Shown piece by piece: positions 9,136 through 17,068 of a stretch of 64,000 nt of DNA. Source of the DNA: Phycisphaerales bacterium UBA7800 (GTDB lineage: Bacteria > Planctomycetota > Phycisphaerae > Phycisphaerales > Phycisphaeraceae); contig DLCK01000051.1 in NCBI GenBank assembly GCA_002480565.1, positions 62,001 to 126,000 on the forward strand, read 5' to 3'. A program made the position numbers and the translations under genes. Within the stretch, counting starts at the first letter, position 1. Each line of letters opens with the position of its first letter. The notes under the pieces were generated by a model that saw only the letters and a program-made list of their open reading frames with translations, searched no databases and had not been told where the DNA came from.

Positions 9136-9351
9136 ATGTCAACAAAGGAAAAAAACTTGACCGCTTTGCTTCGTGAAGCACTGCGCGAGGTTGAATCAGT
9201 ACGGGCTGTGGCCAAGGCGACAGGACTTCGACATTCTTCACTGCTGCGGTTCATGCACAATGAGACGTCGCTGCGCCTTGATCTGGCTGACCGACTAGCT
9301 GAATACTTTGGAATTGAAAGCCGACGAATCAATCGCCGGCGGAGGGGATAA
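9136..9351 (+). CDS. Small HTH (Cro/CI-like) regulator of element 1
   Basis: A 71-residue protein starting MSTKEKNL. It contains a helix-turn-helix (VAKATGLRHSSLLRFMHNETSLRLDLADRLAEYFGIE) of XRE type and a very basic end (RRINRRRRG). The ATG at 9136 is preferred over a TTG at 9118, which would overlap a possible promoter (TTGACC at 9100, CAAAAT at 9123, 17-base spacing). The gene lies between the palindrome pair and the integrase gene, separated from the latter by five bases, so it probably regulates integrase expression. Confidence 0.75.
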   Translation: MSTKEKNLTALLREALREVESVRAVAKATGLRHSSLLRFMHNETSLRLDLADRLAEYFGIESRRINRRRRG

Positions 9352-9356
9352 ACAAA

Positions 9357-10649
9357 ATGGCATCACTTGTAACTTATAACGATGGACTACGACGCATTGA
9401 CTTCACACTAACGCCAAACGGTAAACGGCGATCTGTGCGACTTGGCAGGACAAACGCCAAGGCAGCGCGGTCCATCATGGCGAAGGTTGAAACGATCATT
9501 GCTGACAAGCTGCAAAGTCGGCCACACGATGCGGAAGTCTCACAGTGGCTTGCATCGCTGGATGAAACGTTGCTCTCAAAGCTTCGAGCCGTTGGGCTGG
9601 CTGATGGGGTAGGCGTGACACAAACGACGCTGGGCGACTTCCTGGGCCGATATATGAAGACGATCAACGGCAAGCCGGCAACGTTTAAATCCTACGGGCA
9701 TACCAAAAGAAACCTGTTGGACTTTTTCAATGCAAGTCGCTTGCTTGCTGATATCACAGAGGCGGATGCTGATGCCTGGCGGTCATGGCTGGTGGAGAAT
9801 CAGGGATTAGCTATCCCAACCGTGGCGCGGCGTGTCGTGGCTGCTCGAACGTTTTGGCGTAAAGCTATTCGATGGAAGCTGACGAGTTCCAACCCATTTG
9901 AAGGAATCCGATCTGGCACACAGCAAAACGAAAGCCGAAAGTTTTTTGTACCTGCTGACACGATCCAAACGATTATTGATGCTTGCTCCGATGTGCAATG
10001 GCGTTTGCTTATTGGCCTGAGTCGATGGGGTGGCTTGCGTTGCCCGTCTGAGCATTTGGCACTGACTTGGGCTGATGTCGATTGGGAGGCTGGGGCATTG
10101 CGGGTCCGGTCGATCAAAACTGAACACCATGACGGTCATGCTGTCAGAACCGTCCCGATGTTTCCTGAATTACGGACACTGTTGATGGACGCTTTTGAAG
10201 CTGCTGAACCAGGTGCCGTCCATGTCATTACACGTTACCGGGATGCAACACAAAATCTCAGAACCCAATTCATACGGATTATCCGATCTGCCGGCTTTGA
10301 ACCCTGGCCGCGATTATGGCAAAATCTTCGTGCAAGCCGGGAATCTGAATTGATGCGGGAGTATGACTTATCGACTGTCTGTAAGTGGATTGGTAATTCA
10401 CCTGCCGTTGCTGCCAAACACTATGCCATGAGCATTGACAGGGATGCTGATTTTAGAAAAGCAATCGGCAGGGGACAGGCGCAGCAAAAAGCGCAGCAGT
10501 CACCGTCCGACGGACATGGTCAGGGCATGACATGTAAAAAGGGTGCGCATGAAAAAACCCCTGAAAACAAGGGGTTTGTCCATGGTCGGCAAGTTCTGTC
10601 AAATACAGACTTTACCGGGGAATGGGCGATACAGGGCTCGAACCTGTGA
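9357..10649 (+). CDS. int: Tyrosine recombinase (integrase) of element 1
   Basis: The 430-residue protein has a SAM-like N-terminal binding domain and a tyrosine-recombinase catalytic domain. The first Arg is in LIGLSRWGGLRCPSEHL, the second Arg region is LRASRESEL, and the nucleophile region is KWIGNSPAVAAKHY. The usual HxLR is QNLR here, a variant that also occurs in planctomycete integrases. The last residues, EWAIQGSNL, are encoded by the tRNA-derived att sequence at 10621-10649, as in phages whose integrase gene ends in the tRNA 3' end. The protein inserts element 1 at tRNA-Val. Confidence 0.92.
   Translation: MASLVTYNDGLRRIDFTLTPNGKRRSVRLGRTNAKAARSIMAKVETIIADKLQSRPHDAEVSQWLASLDETLLSKLRAVGLADGVGVTQTTLGDFLGRYMKTINGKPATFKSYGHTKRNLLDFFNASRLLADITEADADAWRSWLVENQGLAIPTVARRVVAARTFWRKAIRWKLTSSNPFEGIRSGTQQNESRKFFVPADTIQTIIDACSDVQWRLLIGLSRWGGLRCPSEHLALTWADVDWEAGALRVRSIKTEHHDGHAVRTVPMFPELRTLLMDAFEAAEPGAVHVITRYRDATQNLRTQFIRIIRSAGFEPWPRLWQNLRASRESELMREYDLSTVCKWIGNSPAVAAKHYAMSIDRDADFRKAIGRGQAQQKAQQSPSDGHGQGMTCKKGAHEKTPENKGFVHGRQVLSNTDFTGEWAIQGSNL
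10555..10585 (-). terminator. Intrinsic terminator on the minus strand inside the int 3' end
   Basis: AAACCCCT (10555-10562) pairs with AGGGGTTT (10570-10577) around a 7-base loop. Read on the minus strand, six T residues follow. It could stop leftward late-prophage transcription before it enters element 1. Confidence 0.5.
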
Positions 10650-10669
10650 CCTCACGCGTGTGAAGCGTG
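10621..10669. repeat. Left attachment site: displaced 3' half of tRNA-Val
   Basis: Forty-nine bases are identical to 59663-59711, the 3' half of the intact tRNA-Val gene plus two flanking bases. Identity ends sharply after GAAGCGTG. It marks the junction between element 1 (left) and the 49-kb prophage (right), and also supplies the end of the int gene at 9357. Confidence 0.95.
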
Positions 10670-10821
10670 TTTTGACCCCACTCAGCAGTTCAGAATCAGC
10701 GTTTCTGGCTCAATAATGCGGATCATCGCTACCCATCACAACCAAGAAACACCTGGCAGACACCGAAATGCAGTGAAATGCAGTAAGTCCATTTTCTGAT
10801 TTTGTATCCATTCCCGGTAAA

Positions 10822-10866
10822 CACAAAAACACCCCGCCGACCAAAGGCCCAAGATCGACGGGGTGC
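10822..10866 (-). terminator. Terminator of the prophage late operon
   Basis: On the minus strand CACCCCGTCGATC pairs with GGTCGGCGGGGTG (one or two mismatches) and is followed by TTTTTGTG. It lies 50 bases after the last late gene (stop at 10917). The surrounding gap 10670-10916 holds only this and the att junction. Confidence 0.7.
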
Positions 10867-10916
10867 GTGGCAAAGAGAACGAGCAAGTCCATGCCGGGTA
10901 GGAATGTCGCAATCGT

Positions 10917-11543
10917 TCAGGATGAATCCTGCACAGGCCTGCAGATGGGATTCTGGTTCGTTCTCTGTGGCATGGGTGAGTTTTTGCCACTTGCCTGAGG
11001 ATGCAGATAACCTACGATGATCTTTGACCAGTACTCCGGACGTCGGAACACGCCGCTATGTCCTTTGGCCATCGGCCAGCAGTCCAGATTGTCGATTCGC
11101 GGGTCATTGCCCTTGTAGCCTTTGCGTCCCATGGCGCCCCAGGGATGCATGATCAGCCAGCGAGCTAGCCACACAGCCCAGTCACATCGGTTGTACATGA
11201 CCAGGGCTTGGTTGAGACGCGGCCCGAAGTCGGTGTCACGGTCCAGGGCGGGATTGATCAAGACCGCGGAGAATGGCGGCACATCCATCCATGACAATCG
11301 TCGCACCAGGTCGCAACCGTTGGAGTGAGCCACGAACGCATCACCCTCGTCCATCATGTCGCCGATCGCTTGGGACAGACCCATGTTGCCGAAGCGGGAC
11401 ATGAGCAGGCCCCACCATCCATACCGAAGTGGATGGGTCTTTAGACCGGCTTCTTGCAACGGTTCAGCGAGACGGCCGATTGATCCGGCACCGCCATCAC
11501 TGACGTTGAAACCGTGGACGAGATAGATGCGGTTGGTACTCAT
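10917..11543 (-). CDS. Alpha/beta-hydrolase-fold protein (late prophage gene)
   Basis: The 208-residue protein starts IYLVHGFNVSDGG, an oxyanion-hole HGF motif, and has a nucleophile-elbow-like AHSNGCDL (Ser in HSNG) near residue 93. Both are typical of small esterases or lipases of the alpha/beta-hydrolase fold. It is the last gene of the late operon, overlapping the lipoprotein gene by four bases. Location suggests lysis, envelope modification or lysogenic conversion. No signal peptide is visible, so a cytoplasmic or holin-dependent enzyme is likely. An esterase acting on the envelope is only an inference. Confidence 0.6.
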   Translation of the reverse strand: MSTNRIYLVHGFNVSDGGAGSIGRLAEPLQEAGLKTHPLRYGWWGLLMSRFGNMGLSQAIGDMMDEGDAFVAHSNGCDLVRRLSWMDVPPFSAVLINPALDRDTDFGPRLNQALVMYNRCDWAVWLARWLIMHPWGAMGRKGYKGNDPRIDNLDCWPMAKGHSGVFRRPEYWSKIIVGYLHPQASGKNSPMPQRTNQNPICRPVQDSS

Positions 11544-12136
11544 TCGGTTGATTCGGGCTTGGTTGCGGTGCTTGATTCGGGAGCGGGTTCACTGTCGCCG
11601 GTGCCAATGGAGACGTCGGTATCGACCGCATCACCAACGGATTTGACGATGTCCTTGGCGGCTTCGACGGCCTTTCCGGCAACATCCTTACGGGCCTCAG
11701 CTTCGACATCCGTCATGCTGCCCTGGGTATCGAGTGCCTTATCAACCTGGTCGTCAGCAGCGTCAATGACAGTGCTACCGGTGACCACGAGTTCTTCGAT
11801 ATTCAGTTCAGGTGATCCGTCTGCGCCCTTAAGGAATTTCAGGTTTTTGATTTTGGCATCCTTGGGCAGCCATGCGCGAACCAGTACATCGCCTTTCTTG
11901 ATACTCAGCATGCTTCCGGTGCCGGCCGTGGTCAGCAGGATGTCATCGTCTTTCAATTGGGAAGCAGCTTGGCTTGCCTGGGAGACGCCGGAGCCGTCCT
12001 GGTTGCGAATGACGGACGCCGTGGTCGCATTGGCCTTGATGGTGTCTTTGTCCAGGCTGACTTGGTTGACGGTGGAGCAGCCGGTCACAAACAGGCCGAT
12101 CACCAAAAGGATGAGAAGGGACATACAGGATTTCAT
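11540..12136 (-). CDS. Predicted phage-encoded lipoprotein
   Basis: The 198-residue product has a type II signal peptide: positive start (MKSC), hydrophobic core LLILLVIGLFV and lipobox TGCS, with Cys near residue 20. The mature part is acidic and low in complexity (ADDQVDKALD, EAARKD-type repeats) and ends in a Ser/Thr/Glu-rich tail. A prophage lipoprotein may serve in superinfection exclusion or late lysis. Nothing in the sequence decides between them. The start is preceded by AAGGAGAG. Confidence 0.7.
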   Translation of the reverse strand: MKSCMSLLILLVIGLFVTGCSTVNQVSLDKDTIKANATTASVIRNQDGSGVSQASQAASQLKDDDILLTTAGTGSMLSIKKGDVLVRAWLPKDAKIKNLKFLKGADGSPELNIEELVVTGSTVIDAADDQVDKALDTQGSMTDVEAEARKDVAGKAVEAAKDIVKSVGDAVDTDVSIGTGDSEPAPESSTATKPESTE

Positions 12137-12165
12137 GGGGCTCTCCTTGCAGTTGAAAAATGTGA

Positions 12166-12759
12166 TTAAGTGGTCGTGCCATCGGGCAGCGTCCAGTTGG
12201 TTCCGTCATCAATGTTGAGATGACCGTCATCGCTGTTGAAGATCATGCGACCGGCATAGCCAGCAGCAGGGCGGCCAGCGTCGTCGTAGACGGGCAAGAG
12301 GATGTCCGACAGACCTTCTCCGCGGCGATCGAGGATGCTGGTGATCACACCGTCGGCCATCGTGACCTCGGCCAGCTTTACGTGAGGAACAGCAGGCCAT
12401 CCGGTGGCATCAATGGCTGATCCGATGGTCGCGGCGCCTGACGCGTTGTAGAGCCAAATGTATGTGGTGTCGTTGTCGGTCAGGGAGTCCACAGCAGGAT
12501 CAGCACCTGCATAGATCAGCACGGTGTTGGCAAAGGCTTTTCGCCCCGGGCGAACACCGATGGCGTCCGCGTTGCCGTCGACCTCATACACACGAAGGTC
12601 ATTACCGCGCACCGCGACGGCGTTGACCTGATCCAACTGACGGTTGTACGCAGCCATCCAAGGGTCTTCATTTGCAGTTGGATAGGTCATGCCGGTCGTG
12701 GCATTGGTTGTGGCGGCCAGTGCGTTGGCCTGTGTGTTTGTCAATGCTTTTTCGGCCAT
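12166..12759 (-). CDS. Putative tail-fibre or tail-tip-associated protein
   Basis: About 197 residues starting MAEKALTN. Residues ~85-150 contain TTYIWLYNASGAATIGSAIDATGWPAVPHVKLAEVTMADGVI, a pattern seen in tail-fibre N-terminal or host-recognition regions. The end has a GRMIFNSDDGHLNIDDGTNW segment like those in trimeric fibre tips. It sits downstream of the tail genes in the late operon. An in-frame GTG nine bases upstream is an alternative start. The function is inferred from pattern and place only. Confidence 0.5.
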   Translation of the reverse strand: MAEKALTNTQANALAATTNATTGMTYPTANEDPWMAAYNRQLDQVNAVAVRGNDLRVYEVDGNADAIGVRPGRKAFANTVLIYAGADPAVDSLTDNDTTYIWLYNASGAATIGSAIDATGWPAVPHVKLAEVTMADGVITSILDRRGEGLSDILLPVYDDAGRPAAGYAGRMIFNSDDGHLNIDDGTNWTLPDGTTT

Positions 12760-12776
12760 GGGTATCACTCACTTGC

Positions 12777-13226
12777 TCACGCGATTGGGGCGGGGTCTTG
12801 CCAACTCCATGTCAGCAGGTCCGTCCCCGTGGTGATTGCCAAGCTGTATGGTGGGGGTGGTGTGGGGCGGTGTTGGATTGTCGCTTCAGCAGACGCAGTT
12901 CCAGTATTGCCTAGATCATCGATCGATTGTGTTTTCACCTGGTAGTCGCCAGCCACATACTCTGTGACAGTGCTGAGCGTCACCGTGTCAATGCCATGTC
13001 CTACAGGTCCAAGCCCAAAGGGACCGTTGCCGAATCCGGGACCCTGCACAGATGAGCCAAACGCGGTGGCACCAAATAGACCATGGCCAAACCCTTGACT
13101 CGCGCGTTCAATCCCCAGTAGGTTCTCGGTGATCGTGTCCGTCTCGCCATCCACAATGATGTACACCTGATCTGTGGGGAGCAGAGAGGGCGGCAAGGTG
13201 ATCGTGATGGACATCGCTTCGGCCAT
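12777..13226 (-). CDS. Gly/Phe-rich prophage structural protein
   Basis: A 149-residue protein with a fibronectin-like beginning (MSITITLPPSLLPTDQVYIIVDGETD), a central Gly/Phe-rich stretch (GFGHGLFGATAFGSS, GFGNGPFGLGPVGHG) and a second beta-rich part ending near TWSWQDP. This composition suggests a surface-exposed tail accessory protein. No family is recognised. It follows a tiny membrane-peptide gene in the late operon. Confidence 0.5.
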   Translation of the reverse strand: MAEAMSITITLPPSLLPTDQVYIIVDGETDTITENLLGIERASQGFGHGLFGATAFGSSVQGPGFGNGPFGLGPVGHGIDTVTLSTVTEYVAGDYQVKTQSIDDLGNTGTASAEATIQHRPTPPPPYSLAITTGTDLLTWSWQDPAPIA

Positions 13227-13271
13227 GCTGTGCAGTTGACGCAGTTCGACAACTGATGGGGCAGTGCGGTG

Positions 13272-13361
13272 TCAGGTGCCAGCAGAAAAAGCGAGTAGAT
13301 AAAAGGCAATCCATGCCAACATCTCGATGACATGCCACCAGTTGATCCAGCGGGTTTTCAT
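13272..13361 (-). CDS. 29-residue single-span membrane peptide
   Basis: The minus-strand ORF reads MKTRWINWWHVIEM followed by a hydrophobic run LAWIAFYLLAF. Its ATG overlaps the stop of the upstream gene as ATGA, the coupling used throughout this operon, so it is probably translated. A short one-span peptide in a late operon could be a holin-like or antiholin-like factor. That role is a guess. Confidence 0.45.
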   Translation of the reverse strand: MKTRWINWWHVIEMLAWIAFYLLAFSAGT

Positions 13362-13600
13362 CGCCGCGCCCTTGTGCGGCCGGACTTGAGTTTGCGGCGA
13401 TGATCTGGGACTTCAATGGGGTTGTGGGGACTGATGCGGTTATGGAGTTCAGCAGCGACCGCTTTGGCACGTACCAGAAACTCATCGATGCCATCATCGC
13501 CAACCGCAAGGCTGGTTTGGATTGCCACCATGCAACCATGATGCACATGCAGCAATTCGCTGGGGCTCAGTTCGTGGAGTTCAGGGCGCGACAGGCTCAT
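13358..13600 (-). CDS. Small uncharacterised late protein
   Basis: An 80-residue protein, MSLSRPELHELSPSELLHVHHGC..., mostly helical with a basic tail (RRKLKSGRTRARR). Its ATG has no clear Shine-Dalgarno and lies six bases downstream of a copy of the bipartite 41-bp element, where a transcript could begin. It overlaps the membrane-peptide gene at its end. No family is recognised. Confidence 0.5.
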   Translation of the reverse strand: MSLSRPELHELSPSELLHVHHGCMVAIQTSLAVGDDGIDEFLVRAKAVAAELHNRISPHNPIEVPDHRRKLKSGRTRARR

Positions 13601-13606
13601 GCCATG

Positions 13607-13647
13607 GGATTGGTGATGATGGCGGCAAGGGGATGTCGGGCGGTGTC
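13607..13647 (-). promoter_or_regulatory. Bipartite 41-bp late element, copy 1
   Basis: Plus-strand reading: GGATT, 28 bases, GCGGTGTC (first box differs from TGGTT at two bases). On the coding strand the TGA of TGACACCGC is the stop codon of the gene at 13646. The ATG of the next gene is six bases past the second box. Confidence 0.55.
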
Positions 13648-14038
13648 AAGCGGACGGTTTGTCAGTGACAGCATCCCACTTGCCGAGAGGGCATTTTTCA
13701 CTGGCGACGACCAGCTTTTTGTCGATCAAGCCGCAGCCACATGCACTGCATTTTCTGAGTTGCGCATCCTTAAAAATGGATTTGGGGCAGGTTTTGCAGA
13801 TTTGTGTTCGATGTTCAATCACGCCATCCGACGCCCGATCGATACCGAGCTTGGCCTTTGCCAGTCCTGCGGCGCCGTGAATGATATGTGACATCCCTGA
13901 TGATTGTTGCGGGTGTCGTGGCTCGTGCATCATTTCGGTAATGTTGTTTTCGGCATCCCATATGATCCGGTATCGTCCGAATTTGGTATCTGCTTGCGCG
14001 ATCCTGCCTCCGTCATCAGTTGGTTGGTATTGCATCAT
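13646..14038 (-). CDS. Zinc-ribbon protein of the late operon
   Basis: A 130-residue protein whose C-terminal half has a cysteine cluster CKTC...CSACGC...C (about residues 80-115), a zinc-ribbon pattern. The N-terminal half has QADTKFGRYRIIWDAENNI. Short Cys-rich proteins of this kind occur among phage tail genes, but no function is assigned. It overlaps the upstream gene by four bases. Confidence 0.5.
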   Translation of the reverse strand: MMQYQPTDDGGRIAQADTKFGRYRIIWDAENNITEMMHEPRHPQQSSGMSHIIHGAAGLAKAKLGIDRASDGVIEHRTQICKTCPKSIFKDAQLRKCSACGCGLIDKKLVVASEKCPLGKWDAVTDKPSA

Positions 14039-14577
14039 GATGTGTAATCCACAATCGCCTCGCCGTTATACGTCGGTGTGTATGTACTACCGGTTGAACA
14101 TGATGTAGCGGGGTTGTCGATAGTGTCGCCAAGGCTTTTTAGCACTTCACTGCTTTCCCACGCAAATTGATTACCAGCGTTAGGGCTGGCTTGAACCAAT
14201 ATAAACGTTATGTTTCTTGTGTCATTTTCTATTAAAATTTCGACGTTGAAATAACTTACCGTCGCGGCATACGTTCGAACACCACCCGCAAAAAGCTCGA
14301 AAAACAATGAAACTGTGTTGATTTGGGTGGAATAATACGTCGATCCTTCGACTGGCTGTGTTTCACCCTTAGTGATTTCATACACACCATTCAAGCTTCC
14401 GCCCCAAGTGGCGGAGTATCCAGTGTTTTCACTGGTCTCGCAGTAGCCCTCGTGTGTGACCATATTTTGCAAGGTGAGTGTCAGTTTCATTGGTAACTCA
14501 CAACACCCGCAATCCAACGCAGGCTTCCCACCCGGTCCCAGCACTGGATTCCCATTTGCATTAAGTGGTAACGCCAT
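14035..14577 (-). CDS. Uncharacterised late structural protein
   Basis: About 180 residues starting MALPLNANGNPVLGPGGKPALDCGCCELPMKL. A CGCC cluster lies near the N-terminus and the rest is beta-rich. Its ATG overlaps the previous stop (TAATG), so it is co-translated. The GPGGKPALDCGCC start resembles small virion proteins beside tail tips. No function is known. Confidence 0.5.
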   Translation of the reverse strand: MALPLNANGNPVLGPGGKPALDCGCCELPMKLTLTLQNMVTHEGYCETSENTGYSATWGGSLNGVYEITKGETQPVEGSTYYSTQINTVSLFFELFAGGVRTYAATVSYFNVEILIENDTRNITFILVQASPNAGNQFAWESSEVLKSLGDTIDNPATSCSTGSTYTPTYNGEAIVDYTS

Positions 14578-15233
14578 TAGCAAGCCTCGAACTGAACAAT
14601 ATCTCTCGCCACTTCCAGCGTGCTGCCTACCTTGCGGCCAAATGCATCAACTGTTTCCGTCCACTCGAATGCGACGAGCTTTTTGTTTTCGTCATCCCAC
14701 TCAATCCGCTGGTACCGCTTGGTCATGCCGTTGCCGGTTTGATTGTCCCTGTCCCACGTGCCGGTGACTGCGGTTGTGCTGCCGCCTGTGTATGTCAAAT
14801 CCACTGGATCGCCCACTAGCACCGGCGGCACCACTTCCAACCACATGATTGGATTGTCATCATCATCAGTCTCACCAAAATCGTCGATCACCTCAGCAGC
14901 GAAAAGGATCAAATCTTTGGCGTAGAGTACGCTGAGTGGTTTGGTGTGTTCAGATAAGGCGACAACAATCTGATCTGAAACCACGTCACTGCCGTCCAAC
15001 TCAACACACTTGAGATAGTCACGTGCTTCGATTGGGTCTGGAATCTCTTCGTCCACCCGGAATCTGGCCACGCGGGAAAACTTGCTGGCGTCTGGTCGCT
15101 GGGTATACCCTTGCCCAGAGAAAGCATTGGCGCCTGATTGTTTTTCCTTGACTGCATCGACAATGATGTTGTGCTGGCTCGCGCTAGGGCGGTCGCCTGC
15201 TTTGACATATCGAAGTTGGTCTGTGCCTGGCAT
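14577..15233 (-). CDS. Uncharacterised late structural protein
   Basis: A 218-residue acidic, beta-rich protein (MPGTDQLRYVKAGDRPSASQHN...). The opening resembles phage tail proteins that begin with a LR.V..GD..SA..HN motif and often lie next to fibre genes. It starts 36 bases downstream of copy 8 of the bipartite element and is the first of a run of overlapping genes after the moron at 15346. Confidence 0.5.
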   Translation of the reverse strand: MPGTDQLRYVKAGDRPSASQHNIIVDAVKEKQSGANAFSGQGYTQRPDASKFSRVARFRVDEEIPDPIEARDYLKCVELDGSDVVSDQIVVALSEHTKPLSVLYAKDLILFAAEVIDDFGETDDDDNPIMWLEVVPPVLVGDPVDLTYTGGSTTAVTGTWDRDNQTGNGMTKRYQRIEWDDENKKLVAFEWTETVDAFGRKVGSTLEVARDIVQFEAC

Positions 15234-15268
15234 CTGGAATCCTCATTTTGCCACTGACGGTCATTATG

Positions 15269-15309
15269 TGATTGCCTTTCCCATTTACGGGATGGCGTGA
15301 GGCGGTATC
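15269..15309 (-). promoter_or_regulatory. Bipartite 41-bp late element, copy 8 (variant)
   Basis: Plus-strand reading: TGATT, 28 bases, GCGGTATC. It differs by one base in each box from the consensus but keeps the spacing. It lies 36 bases before the start of the gene at 15233. Confidence 0.5.
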
Positions 15310-15345
15310 ATGTAGGCGTAGAGTTCACACACGAAAGGGGGCGAC

Positions 15346-16047
15346 ATGGAACGTCGCACATTGATGATTGGAATGATGATCCTGAGTTTGAGCATGGTTG
15401 CAACGGCTGAGGATGGCACGAACAAGATTGCAGACAAACAGGCGGGACCGAAGTGGGAAGATCAACCCACGGGCGTCAAGCGGCTGTTTGAGCAGCAGGC
15501 ACCCAACTGGGTGAAGATTGGCGACAAGCTGTGGTGTGTTGAGGTGATGAAGGAGGCTCAGAAGCGAGCAAAGCGAGGCAAAGGCGATGCGTATCACGAC
15601 GCTTCAGCACCGTGGTTTTACGAGCCGATTGGGGATGTGCGGTGTCGGTGGATCGGTGAGGTGTACAAACACATGAAGCTGGACGCGCCGGAGGGATATG
15701 AGGTGTTGGAGGGAACAGTAAATTATCTTACCGATGATGGATTCTTTATTTACCAGCCCAAAGTACGAAACAATCCATTTGTCTATAGTCTCGATAAACC
15801 AAAATTGAATTCAAAAGTTGTGACATTAGGAAAGAAACAGACAGGAAAGTACACGTCTGGAGCAAAGAGCTATGACGCTTATAACCAATATCGAGAATTT
15901 GAATTAGCAATTGTCCCACAGCAACTATTTGATTATTTGCACACGCATCAAATAAAAGAATTCCCTGTCTGGCGTGCCAAGCCAAACAGGGAACGTGATG
16001 GTTTTGAATGGACCAATTATCCACGAAAGTTTCAGATTCCGAACTGA
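15346..16047 (+). CDS. Moron gene: secreted uncharacterised protein
   Basis: A 233-residue protein on the strand opposite to all surrounding late genes. It has a signal peptide (MERRTLMIGMMILSLSMVATAEDG) cleaved near residue 22, so the product is exported. AAAGGGGGCG provides a ribosome-binding site. The second half of the gene (15700-16047) is clearly more AT-rich than the neighbours, suggesting separate acquisition. It ends one base from the convergent tail gene. Independent orientation, signal peptide and composition suggest expression in the lysogen. Function unknown; no catalytic motif seen. Confidence 0.65.
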   Translation: MERRTLMIGMMILSLSMVATAEDGTNKIADKQAGPKWEDQPTGVKRLFEQQAPNWVKIGDKLWCVEVMKEAQKRAKRGKGDAYHDASAPWFYEPIGDVRCRWIGEVYKHMKLDAPEGYEVLEGTVNYLTDDGFFIYQPKVRNNPFVYSLDKPKLNSKVVTLGKKQTGKYTSGAKSYDAYNQYREFELAIVPQQLFDYLHTHQIKEFPVWRAKPNRERDGFEWTNYPRKFQIPN

Positions 16048-16887
16048 TTATTTCCAGTTTAGCTTGTCTTTGAATGTGGTTGGGGTGTAAATTCGGTTTT
16101 GATCTTGTTCCTTATTTTCACCGACTGGTGGCGTGTACACTGGAAACCAGCCTGCCCGTTTGGGATCATAGAAGCTATTCCATCCGGTCAAGCGATGCGA
16201 CATGGTTTGCGTGACTGTCCATGCCTTTAAGCCATCACTGGTGATTGTTCTTTGCATGGTCATCGGCATGTAAAGCAGCGTTTCCGGTGCGAAGGTCATG
16301 CCGAGTGTCCGCGAATACAGTTCGTCCGAATTGACGTAACCGTTGAGGTCTCGCCATACTTGAGGTACCGAAAGCACTTCATATCGTGTGATCTTCCACG
16401 TCATGCCAGTGATCAGCATACCGGGCGATGCTTCATCGCCAAGCGGCCTTGGTTGAAATGGGCCGACGACAGTATCGCTTCCCTCGGATCCCCACCACAG
16501 CCGACGCCCTGATATTGTCAAAAACTCCGTCCAATCATCAACATTCTCGGTGATGAGCGTTTCAGGATCATCCGAATCAATCACGGTGTAGCCGTCCGGC
16601 GTGCGGTATGTCACCGTGAGCAAGGCGTCGGAGTACGTGATCTCGCGGGGATTGGGGTTTTCATCGACCTTGCCTTCATTGTCGAAGAACGGATCGATGG
16701 CCACATCTGTCACACGTGCGGCCACGTTGTACTTGTAGGCGATACCCTGCTTGGCCTTGAACTGTCGGGCCAACTTGTGACGCCGCGACCACGGGCATTT
16801 GAAGCGACGGGTAACCTGGAACCCGGTGGCGGTGTATTGTTCTTTGGGTGATCCGGGGAGTTCTTCGAATTCGACAGTGAGGGCCAT
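16048..16887 (-). CDS. Putative distal tail protein
   Basis: A 279-residue beta-rich protein directly after the tape-measure gene, the usual place of distal tail or baseplate proteins. It starts MALTVEFEELPGSPKEQYTATGFQVTRRFKCPWSRR and ends IYTPTTFKDKLNWK. No catalytic motif is present. It is separated from the tape-measure gene by an intrinsic terminator, so its expression needs read-through or its own promoter. A good Shine-Dalgarno (GAAGGAAAT) precedes the ATG. Confidence 0.55.
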   Translation of the reverse strand: MALTVEFEELPGSPKEQYTATGFQVTRRFKCPWSRRHKLARQFKAKQGIAYKYNVAARVTDVAIDPFFDNEGKVDENPNPREITYSDALLTVTYRTPDGYTVIDSDDPETLITENVDDWTEFLTISGRRLWWGSEGSDTVVGPFQPRPLGDEASPGMLITGMTWKITRYEVLSVPQVWRDLNGYVNSDELYSRTLGMTFAPETLLYMPMTMQRTITSDGLKAWTVTQTMSHRLTGWNSFYDPKRAGWFPVYTPPVGENKEQDQNRIYTPTTFKDKLNWK

Positions 16888-16913
16888 GATGTGATTTCCT
16901 TCACATGGAGATT

Positions 16914-16948
16914 GAAAAATGGGCAGGCCCTACGGCAGGGCCATGCCC
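16914..16948 (-). terminator. Intrinsic terminator after the tape-measure gene
   Basis: On the minus strand GGGC-AT-GGCCCT pairs with AGGGCC-T-GCCC around GCCGT and is followed by ATTTTTC. It lies about 120 bases after the tape-measure stop and 27 bases before the next ATG. Confidence 0.75.
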
Positions 16949-17023
16949 GTGAAGGAAAAGCAGATTGTGGTAGCGGGGGCGCTGGAAGTTTGTTTGTGGG
17001 TTACTACTTTTGCCTTCGCATGG

Positions 17024-17064
17024 TGGTTACCCATTAGGCAAGTCAGGTGGAGAACGGCGGTGTC
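17024..17064 (-). promoter_or_regulatory. Bipartite 41-bp late element, copy 2
   Basis: Plus-strand reading: TGGTT, 28 bases, GCGGTGTC. It lies just after the tape-measure stop codon and upstream of the terminator at 16914. If it starts transcripts, the first product would be a short RNA ending at that terminator. Confidence 0.6.
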
Positions 17065-17068
17065 ACGA

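Noticed and set aside
11540..11580. Possible ninth copy of the bipartite element ending at GCGGTG near 11567
   Set aside because: The upstream box is not TGGTT at 28 bases and the junction genes overlap, so no promoter gap exists.
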